DNA of 64,000 nucleotides from Rhynchopus sp. YZ270_cl-10. Its lineage: Eukaryota > Euglenozoa > Diplonemea > Diplonemida > Diplonemidae. Under the pieces are notes generated by a model, which ran no database searches, was not told where the DNA came from, and saw only the letters and a program-made list of their open reading frames with translations. How positions within the stretch are numbered: the stretch's first letter is position 1; the number at the start of each line of letters is the position of its first letter. Positions 19,767 to 30,274 of the stretch are shown here, one piece after another. Location: NCBI GenBank assembly GCA_964035575.1, contig OZ037875.1, positions 248,001-312,000 of the forward strand, in the 5' to 3' direction. The translations under genes were made by a program, and so were the position numbers.

Positions 19767-20043
19767 CGAATAAAGGGGGGTAGAGGGGGGTCAGGGTTAA
19801 CGCTTTTTTTTTGTATGGGACACCCCAGAAGATTTGGTTGGTATTTTGTGCATTGGTGGAAATAGCTCCAAGGGGAGGCAGTAACATGGCACATTTCCCC
19901 TGGAGGAATTGTGCGGATATAGGACCAGATATCCACCAAAAAATAATGCTCATAAAGAAGACATGACAGCTCATGCAGACCGTTTGGAGAGACTGTTCCA
20001 ATTTTTCACACACCTTCTGTTGATTCTATTTCTTCTTGTAAAT

Positions 20044-20156
20044 CCACCTGATTTTTTTATCCCGCGTATAGGCGCATATAGGACCCTACAGGGTGATATA
20101 GGTCCTAGGCCTGAATCCCGTTTTTTTTTTTTTGGGGGGGGGAGGAAATCAGGTGG
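20044..20156. mobile_element. Small inverted-repeat element, CCACCTGAT family, copy 1
   Basis: Ends CCACCTGATTTTTT and GAAATCAGGTGG, flanked by the 5-bp duplication TAAAT (20039-20043 and 20157-20161). The interior carries repeats of TATAGG and a T-run followed by a G-run. Confidence 0.85.
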
Positions 20157-20916
20157 TAAATATATTTTAAAAAGAAAACTTCACAGACACCTTGTAGGAC
20201 TGAGAATTTCATCCCGGGGTGGTGTTTTACTATTTTTTGGTCACTCTAGTTGAATGTCGGGAGTATGTGTGTGCTATCTCTTCTTCTGAAAATTGTTTTG
20301 TAAATAGTGCAAAACACATGCAAGGTCTCCATTCTTTGTTAAACATATCCTGCGGGGGGGGTTTTTTTTTCCTTTCACTTAACTGGGGTAGGCGTGACGC
20401 TGACTACATGGTAGTTGTCGGTTAGCCGCCAGGGGGGTTTTCCCCCCCCGCAGGAAAGTTAAATTGGGTTTGACCCAAAACAATGGGAGTCTCGAACTTT
20501 GTATTTCTTTGTTTCCAATTTGACAGTTTTGGTGAAAACAACCACTCTGTTTTTCATTACATCGTTTGTGAAAGAAACAATGATTGAAATATTGGGGGAA
20601 AAGGGGGGTGGGAAATGTTTCAATGGCCTGGAATGGATACATCTGGCGATCAAATGATATAAAAAGAACGTAAAAATGAAAATGAAAAATATTTGAAAAA
20701 TAAAAAAAAAGACCGTAAAATCAACAAAAGAATTATCCCCAAAGAATCAGAACACATTCGCAGTTTGGCAAGGTAGGGCAGATTGGAGTCATAAAAGAAA
20801 AGAGTAGTTGAAACGTTGCAAAAACCCAGGTTGTGCTCATGCAAAGGGTGGGACGTGAGTGATCCGTACCCATAATAACCGCTCGTCAGGCCACGCAACC
20901 TCCTTTATAACCCCAG

Positions 20917-21093
20917 AAAATAGAAACTTAACACTCATCACACGATAAAACCCATGGGAGAGGTTTGTGGTGAAACGCACACACCTCGACCTGTTTGGTG
21001 AGGAGTGGCTCTGCAGCGCGGTTCGTCCCTAGAACCGCAAAGTGTGTACAAAATGCTTTGTTTCTATTTTCCTCCTTCATTTCATGAAGTGAC
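20917..21093 (+). ncRNA. Conserved structured element, copy 1 (candidate RNA or MITE)
   Basis: About 97% identical to 55,087-55,264, far more than other repeats here. AAAATAGAAAC at the left pairs with GTTTCTATTTT (21060-21070). Inside, ACACAC pairs with GTGTGT and encloses three hairpins. These are CCTC.ACC/GGT.GAGG, GCT/AGC, and GCGGTTC/GAACCGC with a 7-nt loop, giving a cloverleaf-like fold. The last arm resembles a T-arm, but no standard tRNA fits. Either a structured RNA gene or a recently amplified inverted-repeat element; strand is not certain. Confidence 0.5.
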
Positions 21094-21364
21094 ATAAAAT
21101 AAAAGCTTTGTTAAATGGAGAAGCCCCTCAGGTGCAAGATACATCTTTGCTTTCGTCTTTTATGGATTTTTGCAGTGCTTCAAATTTATCTTCAATTTTC
21201 CCAATTTGCCGAAAAAAACTTGAAAGATTTGAACGGGTATTTATCCTGGGAAGCGGGGAAAGGGGGTTTTTTACTGTAACAAAGAAGAAGAAAGAAAGAT
21301 TGAAAGATGATGGATATGCTTTAGATGCACACACCTTTTCCAACAAATGAAAAAAGAAAATTTT

Positions 21365-21404
21365 AATAAGATGACTCTAAGCCTCGGCGCGCTTAGCCAC
21401 CTTT
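21365..21404 (+). repeat. H1 hairpin cassette with GC-rich loop
   Basis: Stem CTAAGC (21377-21382) and GCTTAG (21391-21396), loop CTCGGCGC, tail CCACCTT. Confidence 0.75.
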
Positions 21405-21420
21405 TAGAAAAGTCAGAAGA

Positions 21421-21443
21421 GCCAAGCCTCGTGCTTAGTCACC
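21421..21443 (+). repeat. H1 right half
   Basis: CAAGCCTCGTGCTTAGTCACC, lacking the GATGA leader; 17 bp after the previous copy. Confidence 0.6.
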
Positions 21444-21524
21444 AAAAAACTTCCCAAGAAAAAATATTCACAAAATATAAACTGCAGGGGTTTTTAAATG
21501 AAGGCAAACAGAAAGAAGAAAAAG

Positions 21525-21553
21525 GGATGAACGGGCCTCTCGTACGTTCGCCT
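21525..21553 (+). repeat. H1-type hairpin with replaced stem
   Basis: GATGAACGGGCCTCTCGTAC, then GTTCGCCTGG. Stem GAACG/CGTTC instead of CTAAGC/GCTTAG, same GATGA leader and CCTCTCGT loop: a paired change in both arms. Confidence 0.6.
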
Positions 21554-21748
21554 GGAAGAAGAAGAAAAAAAGCACATCACAAAACACACCTTGGCGAAAC
21601 TGAGTGAAGAGTTCTTTTGATATTTGCCTGAATATTAAGACCACAGAGTTGTGTCAATACGAACATTCTTCCAGGGAAACTGTAAACTGTGGCAGACTGT
21701 AGTAAGAAACGAAAAGAAAAGTTGAAATAAAAAAAGGTGGACTTGATG

Positions 21749-21778
21749 GTGCAAAACGCCTCTGGGACGGCAGGCACT
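21749..21778 (+). repeat. H2 hairpin cassette, short form
   Basis: GTGCAAAACGCCTCTGGGAC, then GGCAGGCAC. The CCGTTCATCGG inner hairpin is missing, as in 49,206 and 56,875. Confidence 0.65.
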
Positions 21779-21916
21779 GAAAAAAATAACAATCGTAAGA
21801 TGAATGTAACGCATCTATACCGGGAAATAAACAGAAAAATTCAAAATACAAAAAAAAAAAAAAAAAAAACCTTTTGCGAGATGCCTCCCATCTCAAAGAC
21901 AGAAAGGTTTCTGGAA

Positions 21917-21953
21917 GATTGAACCTAAGCCTCTTGTATGTCTTCGTCACTTT
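21917..21953 (+). repeat. H1 hairpin cassette, diverged
   Basis: GATTGAACCTAAGCCTCTTG, then TATGTCTTCGTCACTTT; the right arm has an inserted stretch. Confidence 0.5.
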
Positions 21954-22420
21954 GTGTCACTTCAAGAAAGTCCTCTTACCCCAACCGCGTCTTTTTTAGT
22001 AAGCAGCTTCCCCCAACTGCAGGGGACAACTAAACAATGGCAGCGCAACGAAAGGGGGAGTTTAAAAAATGTTTTTTATTTTTATTTTTGAAAGTGCTTC
22101 TGTGCTCTGTTTTTTTTATTAGTGTTGTAGACATGGAAGTCAGAGAGAACGAACGGGAGGGAGGTGGTGATAAAAAGTGATTTAATTTTATGGGGGGGAA
22201 GAAAAAAAACTAACTTACAAAAGATTTGTACACAAATACATATTTGTAAAAGTCAAACTCTCCTTTTTGCAATTCAGTGTGGGACATAAACATTTTGTTC
22301 TTTTGTGGATTTATCCAAATGACCACGAAAACCACGTACTTTCCCCTTTGTACAAAATTCAGTGCTATTGCGCATCCACAATTGCAGGGATACACATTAA
22401 TGCTGACCAAAAAAAAAAAA

Positions 22421-22543
22421 GTTGACTTGAAATACAAATCCCTCTCGTGAACAGTGTACCTTTTGGTACAATGACCGGCTTGTACCGTGGGTGGATTCCC
22501 CAACTATGCAGTCCTACAATCCGTTTCGTGGTTTACGTCTGAT
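22421..22543 (+). repeat. H3 cassette with extended tail
   Basis: GTTGACTTGAAATACA, CCCTCTCGTGAACAGTGTAC, then TTTTGGTACAATGACC and further to CGTGGTTTACGTCTGATAC. The tail is shared with the H3 copy at 53,295-53,400 (CGTGGTTTACATCTGATAT), so the repeated unit is longer than the hairpin. Confidence 0.65.
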
Positions 22544-22687
22544 ACAAAAAAGGAAAATTGAAAGAGGGTTATGCTAAAAATTGTATTGGGCCTCAACATT
22601 AGTCACTTTCGGGGATGTAAAAAGGATAATACACCAAGACCTGGCTTGATGTGTAAACAGAAAACTCAATGGAAAGAGAATGAAAAG

Positions 22688-22727
22688 TTGGTCTACAGGG
22701 TCCCAAGCCTCTGTGCATAGTCCCCTA
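22688..22727 (+). repeat. H1 hairpin cassette, diverged
   Basis: GGGTCCCAAGCCTCTGTGCA, then TAGTCCCCT; one stem position is altered. Confidence 0.45.
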
Positions 22728-22972
22728 TTAAAGGCTGTGTTTAAGAAATGAGATACGAGATGTATCTACGTATCCTCAAAAAAAAAAAAAGACACGGAGA
22801 AATCGGGTATCGATTGCTAAAAAAAATCTTAGGTAAGACAGTGAACGTGAACATTGCAAGGAGTTCATCGATGTTCCCACACCTAAGTGAGTGGCAAAAA
22901 ATTAGAAAGAAAAGTGCTGTGCGCAACCGCCTCACAGCACTGAGAGAATGAAAATAAAGAGAAGTTTACAGA

Positions 22973-23013
22973 GTGCAAACGCCTTCATCGGACCCTGGCA
23001 GATTGCAGGCACT
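22973..23013 (+). repeat. H2 hairpin cassette, rearranged middle
   Basis: GTGCAAACGCCTTCATCGG at the left and TTGCAGGCAC at the right; the middle differs from the standard form. Confidence 0.55.
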
Positions 23014-23034
23014 GCGGGAAAAAATAAAAGAGCA

Positions 23035-23083
23035 GTTGAAACGTGCTAAAAACGCATCTGCCCTCTCGTGAACAATGTACCTT
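23035..23083 (+). repeat. H3 cassette with altered leader
   Basis: GTTGAAACGTGCTAAAAACG, then CATCTGCCCTCTCGTG, then AACAATGTACCTT. Confidence 0.55.
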
Positions 23084-23204
23084 GGTACAAAGGCTGTACC
23101 AAAAAGACTCTAGTACCACCTGAGTGGCCAGTTTTTTTTTCAGTTTCGAGTACTCGAAATGTCTCGAGCACTTTGTACATCCATGTCCCGTGCTTAGTCA
23201 CCTA

Positions 23205-24626
23205 CCGACCCTCCCCCTTGAAATTGTCCCTCCCCTGGGGGAAAACGTGAGGGGTGTTGGCAAAAGGGGGGATAATTTCTCGTACTGTAGGGGGGTGGCC
23301 GTTTTAGCAAAGGTTGTCCCCCCCCCCCCCCCCCCCCCTAGGGGGTCCGACTGTGAGTAAAATTACCGTACAAAAAACTCATTATTAAACTTCTGGTCAT
23401 TTCCAAGGTAACTGCGGGTGAAACACACCCTCAGAGTGGGTCACAGGGGGCCTGTGGGCCGAAAAACGACCCAGAAGCCACCCCAGAATACAAAAAAATG
23501 GAAAAAAATAGTGAAAAAACGGCTTTTTGGCGGTTTTGGCCATGTTGGGCAAAATAGCGGTTTTTCAAGAAAAAACCAAAAAAACGGTTATTTTTTGACA
23601 TCACAAAACCTCCTTTGGCACAAATATACCCCAAAAGTGGCCTGTGAGTCCATTCCAACCTGTTTTGGACATATTTGACACTTTTGGAAGTGTTTTTTTG
23701 GTGTTTTTACGTCAAAAAACATACCCTGGCAATACCCTGACCGCGCTCCGGCAGCATTCCGGCATGCTGTTTGACCCATATAGGGGTCAAGAAATGGCCA
23801 AAAACCCCCGAAAAAGGACCCTGGGAACCCAGATAGTTCCAAATTTCCACCACATCCCCACCCAAACACCGCAAAAACACGACAGAATATCGTCTTAAAA
23901 AACACACTTTTTTCAAAAAGGCTATTATGGAGCCTGTCTGACGACCTTTTTGAAAAAAGTGTGTTTTTTAAGACGATATTCTGTCGTGTTTTTGCAGTGT
24001 TTGGGTGGGGATGTGGTGGAAATTTGGAACTCTCTGGGTTCCCAGGGTCCTTTTTCGGGGGTTTTTGGCCATTTCTTGACCCCTATATGGGTCAAACAGC
24101 ATGCCGGAATGCTGCCGGAGCGCGGTCAGGGTATTGCCAGGGTATGTTTTTTGACGTAAAAACACCAAAAAAACACTTCCAAAAGTGTCAAATATGTCCA
24201 AAACAGGTTGGAATGGACTCACAGGCCACTTTTGGGGTATATTTGTGCCAAAGGAGGTTTTGTGATGTCAAAAAATAACCGTTTTTTTGGTTTTTTCTTG
24301 AAAAACCGCTATTTTGCCCAACATGGCCAAAACCGCCAAAAAGCCGTTTTTTCACTATTTTTTTCCATTTTTTTGTATTCTGGGGTGGCTTCTGGGTCGT
24401 TTTTCGGCCCACAGGCCCCCTGTGACCCACTCTGAGGGTGTGTTTCACCCGCAGTTACCTTGGAAATGACCAGAAGTTTAATAATGAGTTTTTTGTACGA
24501 AATTTTATACACAAGTCTATTAGGAGTCGGACCCCCTACCCCCCCCCCCCCCCCCCGACCCCCTTGAAATTGTCCCTGGCGGCAAAATACTGGTTTGCGG
24601 GGAACAATTTCACGGGGGAGGGTCGG
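23205..24626. mobile_element. 1.4-kb fold-back element
   Basis: The outer ends CCGACCCTCCCCC and GGGGGAGGGTCGG are inverted. The bulk is a giant palindrome: about 23,360-23,921 matches 23,945-24,500 in reverse with very few differences, leaving a 23-bp centre. C-runs of 21 and 18 bp flank the arms (23318-23338 and 24539-24556). Apparent proteins on the two strands are identical because of the palindrome and are not genes. The left end follows directly on an H1 right arm (GTGCTTAGTCACCTA). A diverged relative is at 35,231-35,920. Confidence 0.85.
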
Positions 24627-24659
24627 ATAAGAAAAAACAAGTAATTGCTATCGGAAAAA

Positions 24660-25060
24660 AAACGGGGTGTGATGTGGAACTCCATCCTGTAGAAATAATC
24701 TACAACACGCCCAGCATTCTGCTCTTCTGCAGGTATGCTAACGCTCTTCGTACGCTGCCAGACCCACTGGGACGCCAGCATCTGAAACGTTCAAGAAGGG
24801 GGGCTGTCCTCTTCGTCCAGCACCATCTGCTCGATAGCGTTGTTGGACGCCCGCTCGGCAGGCTCGGCGTGGTCCAGCTCGTTTTTGTCCACAGGCTCCC
24901 CACATTGTCGTCGTCGTTGGAGCAGTGCGGAAGGAACACAGAATGCACAGACTACAACACATCGATCACACCAGGCGCATCAGCACCTCCAGCAAATCGC
25001 CAGGATGCTACGGTGGTTTCGAAATTCGCGCGGAGTTTTCCACAGCACACCCCGCATTTT
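24660..25060 (-). pseudogene. GC-rich coding-like island, gene relic
   Basis: This 400-bp stretch has coding-like composition in AT-rich surroundings. One minus frame reads EPVDKNELDHAEPAERASNN, then AIEQMVLDEEDSPPS, a stop, then in the same frame TFQMLASQWVWQRTKSVSIP and EEQNAGRVVDYFYRMEFHIT. Upstream, frames are interrupted repeatedly. No family is recognised. It may be a decayed host gene or a gene piece captured by the neighbouring fold-back element. It could also be unspliced coding sequence with introns I cannot define. Confidence 0.4.
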
Positions 25061-25186
25061 TCTTAGCAATTACTTGTCCTTGTTGCTATTGTTGTTTTCA
25101 ACCACCTTCCTTCAACCCTCGTAGGATCAGTTGTTATTTTTTTCGCGAAAACATGAAATTACACATTTCAAGAGAACAAATTTAAA

Positions 25187-25709
25187 GGGTCCTTATTTGC
25201 ATTTTTGGGCTCCGCCCGTGCAGTGGTGGGGTCAATCTCGAAAATTGGACAATTTTTTGACCACTTAAATTTTGAGAAATATGAGCCCGGTTGCTTATAC
25301 GTGGAGCCCATTTTCGGCTAAAATTTTCCTCAAAATCTGGTTTTGTAAAATTGACCCTTTACTCCCCCCCCCACATCGATTTCAATACTATACCTTACTT
25401 CACCTACGGTTGCCCTTACAGGGGGGTGAAGGAAGGTAAGTTGAAAAAGGGTCCTTATTTGCATTTTTGGGCTCCGCCCGTGCAGTGGTGGGGTCAATCT
25501 CGAAAATTGGACAATTTTTTGACCACTTAAATTTTGAGAAATATGAGCCCGGTTGCTTATACGTGGAGCCCATTTTCGGCTAAAATTTTCCTCAAAATCT
25601 GGTTTTGTAAAATTGACCCTTTACTCCCCCCCCACATCGATTTCAATACTATACCTTACTTCACCTACGGTTGCCCTTACAGGGGGGTGAAGGAAGGTAA
25701 GTTGAAAAA
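25187..25709. repeat. 262-bp tandem duplication
   Basis: 25187-25448 is repeated at 25449-25709, almost letter for letter; I see only a change in a C-run length. The unit contains GTGGGGTCAATCTCGAAAAT, related in reverse to the TTGACCCCACCAC repeats at 19,570, 29,250 and 44,340. Near-identity points to a recent duplication or an assembly artefact. Confidence 0.9.
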
Positions 25710-26702
25710 ACTTGGGGTAATAAATGTGCTTCTCATGAGCATGCATTGGAAAAAAAGGAGAAGTTGAAAGTGCTAACACTCCGCAGTACGACGGTAGACA
25801 CATGCACTGGGTAATATCTAGACACACTGAAATGAATGGGGTGGGGAGGGGAGGGGAGGAAGAATTTTTTTTTTTTAAAGGGGAGGCATTAAAAAGGGGG
25901 ACAATATACCGCTGAAGCACACTCATCTCAACTGAAAAGGATAGATGCTACATAACGTCTGTTTGAAAGATGAACGAGAGAAAGAAAAAAAAAGAAAACA
26001 AAAAGGCCCCACAGGAAAAAACCCCCCCATCTGTGGAAAAGCCAAAGGGTAGGTAAGAGTTGACAGGAAAGATACACATGAACGAAGGGGGGGAAAAAAC
26101 ACCAAAAAAAAAGGGAACCCAAATCAAAAAAAAGTTTGTATATTTTGAAAATAGGGTACCAGAGCAAGAAAATGTTGCCTTTAGCACCGTCAAAAAAAAT
26201 GGGGGGAAATTGATAAACCTAAGGCCCTGCTTGGTCACCTCAAAGAAAAAAAATAAGAAAATTTGCAAAAAAAAGATGACAGTGTTACACTATCTCCCAT
26301 GCGCACAGTATTTAACAAAAAGAAAAGTGGGTCGGCTTCTTATGTTCAGTCACCTACCTACTTACCTTCAGAAAAGGGGTAGAAAAAAAGAAGAAGAAAG
26401 AAAGCAAATGTTAAGTGCAAAAATCGAAATGTAAGCACTACAACAAAGCTAAAAAATGGTGTAGCTTGCCAGAAAATAAACTGTTCACACCATGAATGAC
26501 CTTATAAAAGGGGGAAAAAAATATACTATTTTAAGCCCCAAAAGCTCTATTTTCTCTGTTTTTTTCATAAAAAAAAAAACAAAAGAAAGCTTTGGAATGA
26601 ATCTTGCCACACTGGACACAATTCATTGTATTTAAATACAAAAAAAAAAATGAAACGTGCACAGCCCCTCCTCTTGACCGTACACTTAGACAAAAAAAAA
26701 AA

Positions 26703-26740
26703 TTATAAGATGACCCTAAGCCTCTTGTCTTAGTCACCTT
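26703..26740 (+). repeat. H1 hairpin cassette
   Basis: TTATAAGATGACCCTAAGC, CTCTTGT loop, CTTAGTCACCTT. Confidence 0.75.
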
Positions 26741-27790
26741 GTTTTTAAAAAAAAATACAAAAAATACAGCAATATCTGTTGAAAAGGAGTGGAAACGTAT
26801 GGCAGGTGTACATAACATCATGACGTACCCGACACATTTCCCCATCAATAATAAAGACAATGGGTTACGCCGAGATCACCAAAAAGGCTATATTATGTAG
26901 CCTCACTTGAGTCTTCCTGCTCCTATTCAAAATCGCGCACAAAAAACAATACATTCATATACTTACTATTTATAACACAAACAGTAAGCACTAAAAAAAA
27001 CCAATAGAAAGAAAAACTAAAAAACAATAGAAAGAAAAAAGGGGGAGAAATTAAATGTAGTGCTCACTTGCTCACATACATTCAATAGAAAGTTTTTCCA
27101 TACGAGGAAATACCCATAAAATTGATTGCTTTATTCAAACACGCACAATTCTTTTGTTGTCATTGTATTGACAATCACTTTACACATAGGTTTAAAGGAA
27201 ACGTTGAGAGTACAACGGTTCTACAAATTCTAATGCTAAAGTAATGTTCATAGTTGGGGAATAGGGGGGGAGAGAGGAGAAAACAGGTTTGAAAGAGAAA
27301 CACGTAAGCCACTTACGTTTACCACCTAAAAAAAGGGGGTAGGAATTGCCACTCAAACGCCTCGTGTGGACGAGGACATTTTCTTTTTCTTTTTTTGATA
27401 AATTGTTGGTCACCGTTCGGATTATTACCCCCATTTTAAAAAAATAATAATTTTTTTTGACCTTTTTTTTCAGGATTTTCCTCTTATTTTGGGGATAACG
27501 GCGTTTTTTTTTTTAAACCATTCGTAATATAATATATTATGGTTTTGTTCACCCCCTTTTTGAAACTTCTTAGGTTGAGTTGGGACTAGCAGGTAGAGTT
27601 AGACTGGCAAGGTGTGGGTGTTCTAGTTGTCTGTAGAGAAAGGGGGAGAGAGAGAGAGAAAAGAAGATTTAAGATATAATTTTCAATCGAAAGATGAAAA
27701 AAAAGAAGGAAAAAAAAAAGTGAAGTTCAGCATCCACTGTGATGCAGGCACTTCACAACCCGGGGGAAAAAAGACTTTATAGGGAAACTA

Positions 27791-27853
27791 TTGTTTCATA
27801 TACTAACTATTCTACTGAATAGAAGGTATAATAGGGTGCACTAAATGTACCCC
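27791..27853 (+). repeat. H4 double-hairpin cassette (typical copy)
   Basis: GTTTCATATAC, then hairpin CTATTCTACTGAATAG, then GGTATAATA, then hairpin GGGTGCACTAAATGTACCC. Confidence 0.75.
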
Positions 27854-28113
27854 AAACTTTAAGGAGAAACTATAAAACAGAGAGGTGCACGACAGCGACG
27901 CAACTGAGTTGACCTCTGTGGTTTTTAGAAATTTCACCGTTGTAAGCCAACGGTGAAACCAACGGTAAAGTAAAACCACAAAAGAGTCAAGCCATTTACT
28001 TCACTGCTGTGCCAGCATTGCGGAGGAGGAGGGGGGTGTTTTTCACGACCTTTTTATCACCTTTTTGGAACGAATGAAATTTCTGTCATTTATTTTTTTT
28101 GATAAATTATTGT

Positions 28114-28714
28114 CAGGGTATTAGGGTGAAAATCCAAAATCCCGGAAAAAACTGGGTTTTCTGGTTTTCTCTCCTGGGCGGCAAAAACTAGTGTTTCTGG
28201 CGAAAACCTCCACCGTTGACGGACACAGTCACCCTTTTCGGGTTTTTCGGGGGTGGGGTCAGTGTCTTATCCAGGAATCCAGATTTCAAAATATTTTTCG
28301 GCGCTGCTGACCCAGGGTAGACATTGGGAACATAGGGACTGCATATTTTTTTGCGGAGCAAAACAATAATATAAAATGGCGCCGCAGGCGAAAATTTTTG
28401 AGGGTACGGTGTAAAAATCTAGCTTTTTACACCACAGAGCCACTCAAACGAACCCTTTTTCTCAAAAAATGAAAAATGGCGCCGCAGGCAAAAAAAAATC
28501 AAGGAACAGCCATTTCCCAAAGGCACTCCCGTGGTTCAACCACGGTTCTACCAGGCGGGGAAAAAATGCGGGCAAAAAAATCGAGTCCGCCCTAATCTGG
28601 GGACGACATTTACAGAAAGGCCTGGTGAAAAGTGTCGGTTTTTTTTTCCCCTCCAGATTTCTCTGTTTTTTTTTTTTTTTTTTGAAAACCAGTTTTAACC
28701 ACCCTAATACCCTG
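28114..28714. mobile_element. 601-bp non-autonomous hAT-like element inserted in a T1 copy
   Basis: The ends CAGGGTATTAGGGTG and CACCCTAATACCCTG are perfect 15-bp inverted repeats. ATTATTGT is present on both sides (28106-28113 and 28715-28722), an 8-bp duplication. The flanks join to rebuild a T1 element (GATAAATTATTGT | AGTAGTGTAGTTGCC). The interior is non-coding and carries GGCGCCGCAGGC repeats also seen near 43,000. Confidence 0.9.
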
Positions 28715-29129
28715 ATTATTGTAGTAGTGTAGTTGCCTCGGTTGTGTTGCCACAGTTGTGCAATCTCTACTTTTTGTGCATTTTGTGAAGGGCAGGCGTG
28801 CTTCGATGAAAATCTCGTGTAATTGCATGGGATTCTATGGCGACACCCTTTTTGGAGCCTCACGGAAAAATGCTACTGAAAAAAAAAAAATTGGTGTGAT
28901 TCAGGCAGAGCTCGCGCTAAAGTCCATCCCTCATCCCGGGATTTTTGGGGGTTTTGGTAGGAACGTTTTTTTTTTGCAGTACGGGGATTTCATTAAGAAA
29001 CCAGAAGTTCTAATATTGTTGAGTAAGACCACCACATAGTGGACTTGCATATACATGTGACCCCGCCGTGGAACGCAATTGGCTCGGAAAGTCAAAAGAA
29101 AGAGGAGAAAAAAGAAAAGGAAAAAAAAA

Positions 29130-29690
29130 AAAAAAAGTTGGGTACCGTGCGCCTGCGGCGCTGCCTGTTCCCTACCAGTTTCTACAGGCAAACACTTGCC
29201 CCCTTTACCTTACACTGACGGGTTTTGACCAAAACCAAGAACTTGTCCATTTCGGCAAATTGACCCCACCACAGAACGGACGAATTCCGGAAATGCAAAT
29301 GCCGGTGTTTTCGCGCATTTTCATGTTGCAAGACGTCAGGATCAGGGAGAGAAAATCTGGTTGTGGGATTTACATTGGCCCTCTTTACCCACATGGATTT
29401 TGACCAAAACCAAAAAATTGGCCATTTCGGCAAAGTGACCCCACCACAGCGCGGACGGATTCCGGAAATTCCAATCGCGGTATGTTTTGGGGCTGAAAAC
29501 CCACTGATTTTCAGGAGAAAAATTGCTTCCAAATCTCGGAATTTTCCGAATTTTCCTGAAAATGACCCTTGTTTACGAGTATGGGTTCATATTTTGCGAA
29601 AATTTAAGTCACTAAAATTTTGTCCATTTTTCCGTATATACCCCACCACAAGCCGGGATTGGCCCGGAAATGCCACAAAACGGGGTTTCC
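29130..29690 (+). repeat. Dispersed 560-bp repeat, copy A
   Basis: Matches 44,220-44,795 at roughly 85-90% by eye. It is internally repetitive: GACCAAAACCAA, GGCCATTTCGGCAAA, TGACCCCACCAC and TTCCGGAAATGC recur about every 180 bp. It opens with GTGCGCCTGCGGCGCTGCC. No conserved open frame. Confidence 0.8.
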
Positions 29691-29945
29691 GGGCCTCCCC
29701 AGCTAACCTTTTCAAGGAACGTTTTTCCGTACCCGAAATCCATTTTTTCCCCATTTTTTCCTATAATTAGCGCGACCACTGGATTCAGGGGGTACGGAGA
29801 ACCCACGGACAACCCACGGAAGAACCACGGGGGAACCACGGAGAACTGTTTCAGGCTATATTAAGATTTGCGGAGCACCTTCGGGAGAACCACGGGGGAA
29901 CCACGGAGAATCCGTTTGGGTGATCACACCAAAAATCAAAAAAAA

Positions 29946-29983
29946 GTTTATACGATGAACCTAAACCTGTGCTTAGTCACCTT
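29946..29983 (+). repeat. H1 hairpin cassette
   Basis: GTTTATACGATGAACCTAAA, CCTGT, GCTTAGTCACCTTT; one mismatch in the stem (CTAAAC). Confidence 0.65.
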
Positions 29984-30046
29984 TAAAAATATATAAAATG
30001 ACCCGCAGTCACTTTGGAAGAGGAGGAGGAGGTGGAGGAGGGGGGA

Positions 30047-30047
<1 letters not shown>

Positions 30048-30087
<40 letters not shown>
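30048..30087. repeat. 40-bp A-run
   Basis: Uninterrupted A homopolymer, the longest in the window. Confidence 0.95.
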
Positions 30088-30089
<2 letters not shown>

Positions 30090-30180
30090 GTCCCTCAATA
30101 AGTGAAAGCTTGTTTTCACTCAGGCGCGCAATAATCTACGTCAAAGGGAAAAGAAAATAGTTGAAAGATGTGTCCCTCTG

Positions 30181-30274
30181 CCACCTGATTTTTCCTTTGA
30201 AATTTGGTGGGGACTTTAATACCACCAAAAACTCCACTCAACTCCACCAAATTTCAGGGGAAAAAATCAGGTGG
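30181..30274. mobile_element. Small inverted-repeat element, CCACCTGAT family, copy 2
   Basis: 94 bp. Ends CCACCTGATTTTTCC and GGAAAAAATCAGGTGG, flanked by the duplication CTCTG (30176-30180 and 30275-30279). An inner inverted repeat, AAATTTGGTGG/CCACCAAATTT, makes the whole element a long hairpin. Confidence 0.9.

Noticed and set aside
20995-21050. tRNA reading of the GCGGTTC/GAACCGC arm
   Set aside because: The T-like arm has a 7-bp stem, and no 5-bp anticodon arm with a 7-nt loop is present; kept only as a candidate structured element.
23418-24448. Identical small proteins encoded on opposite strands
   Set aside because: They are the two arms of the fold-back palindrome, with no coding composition.
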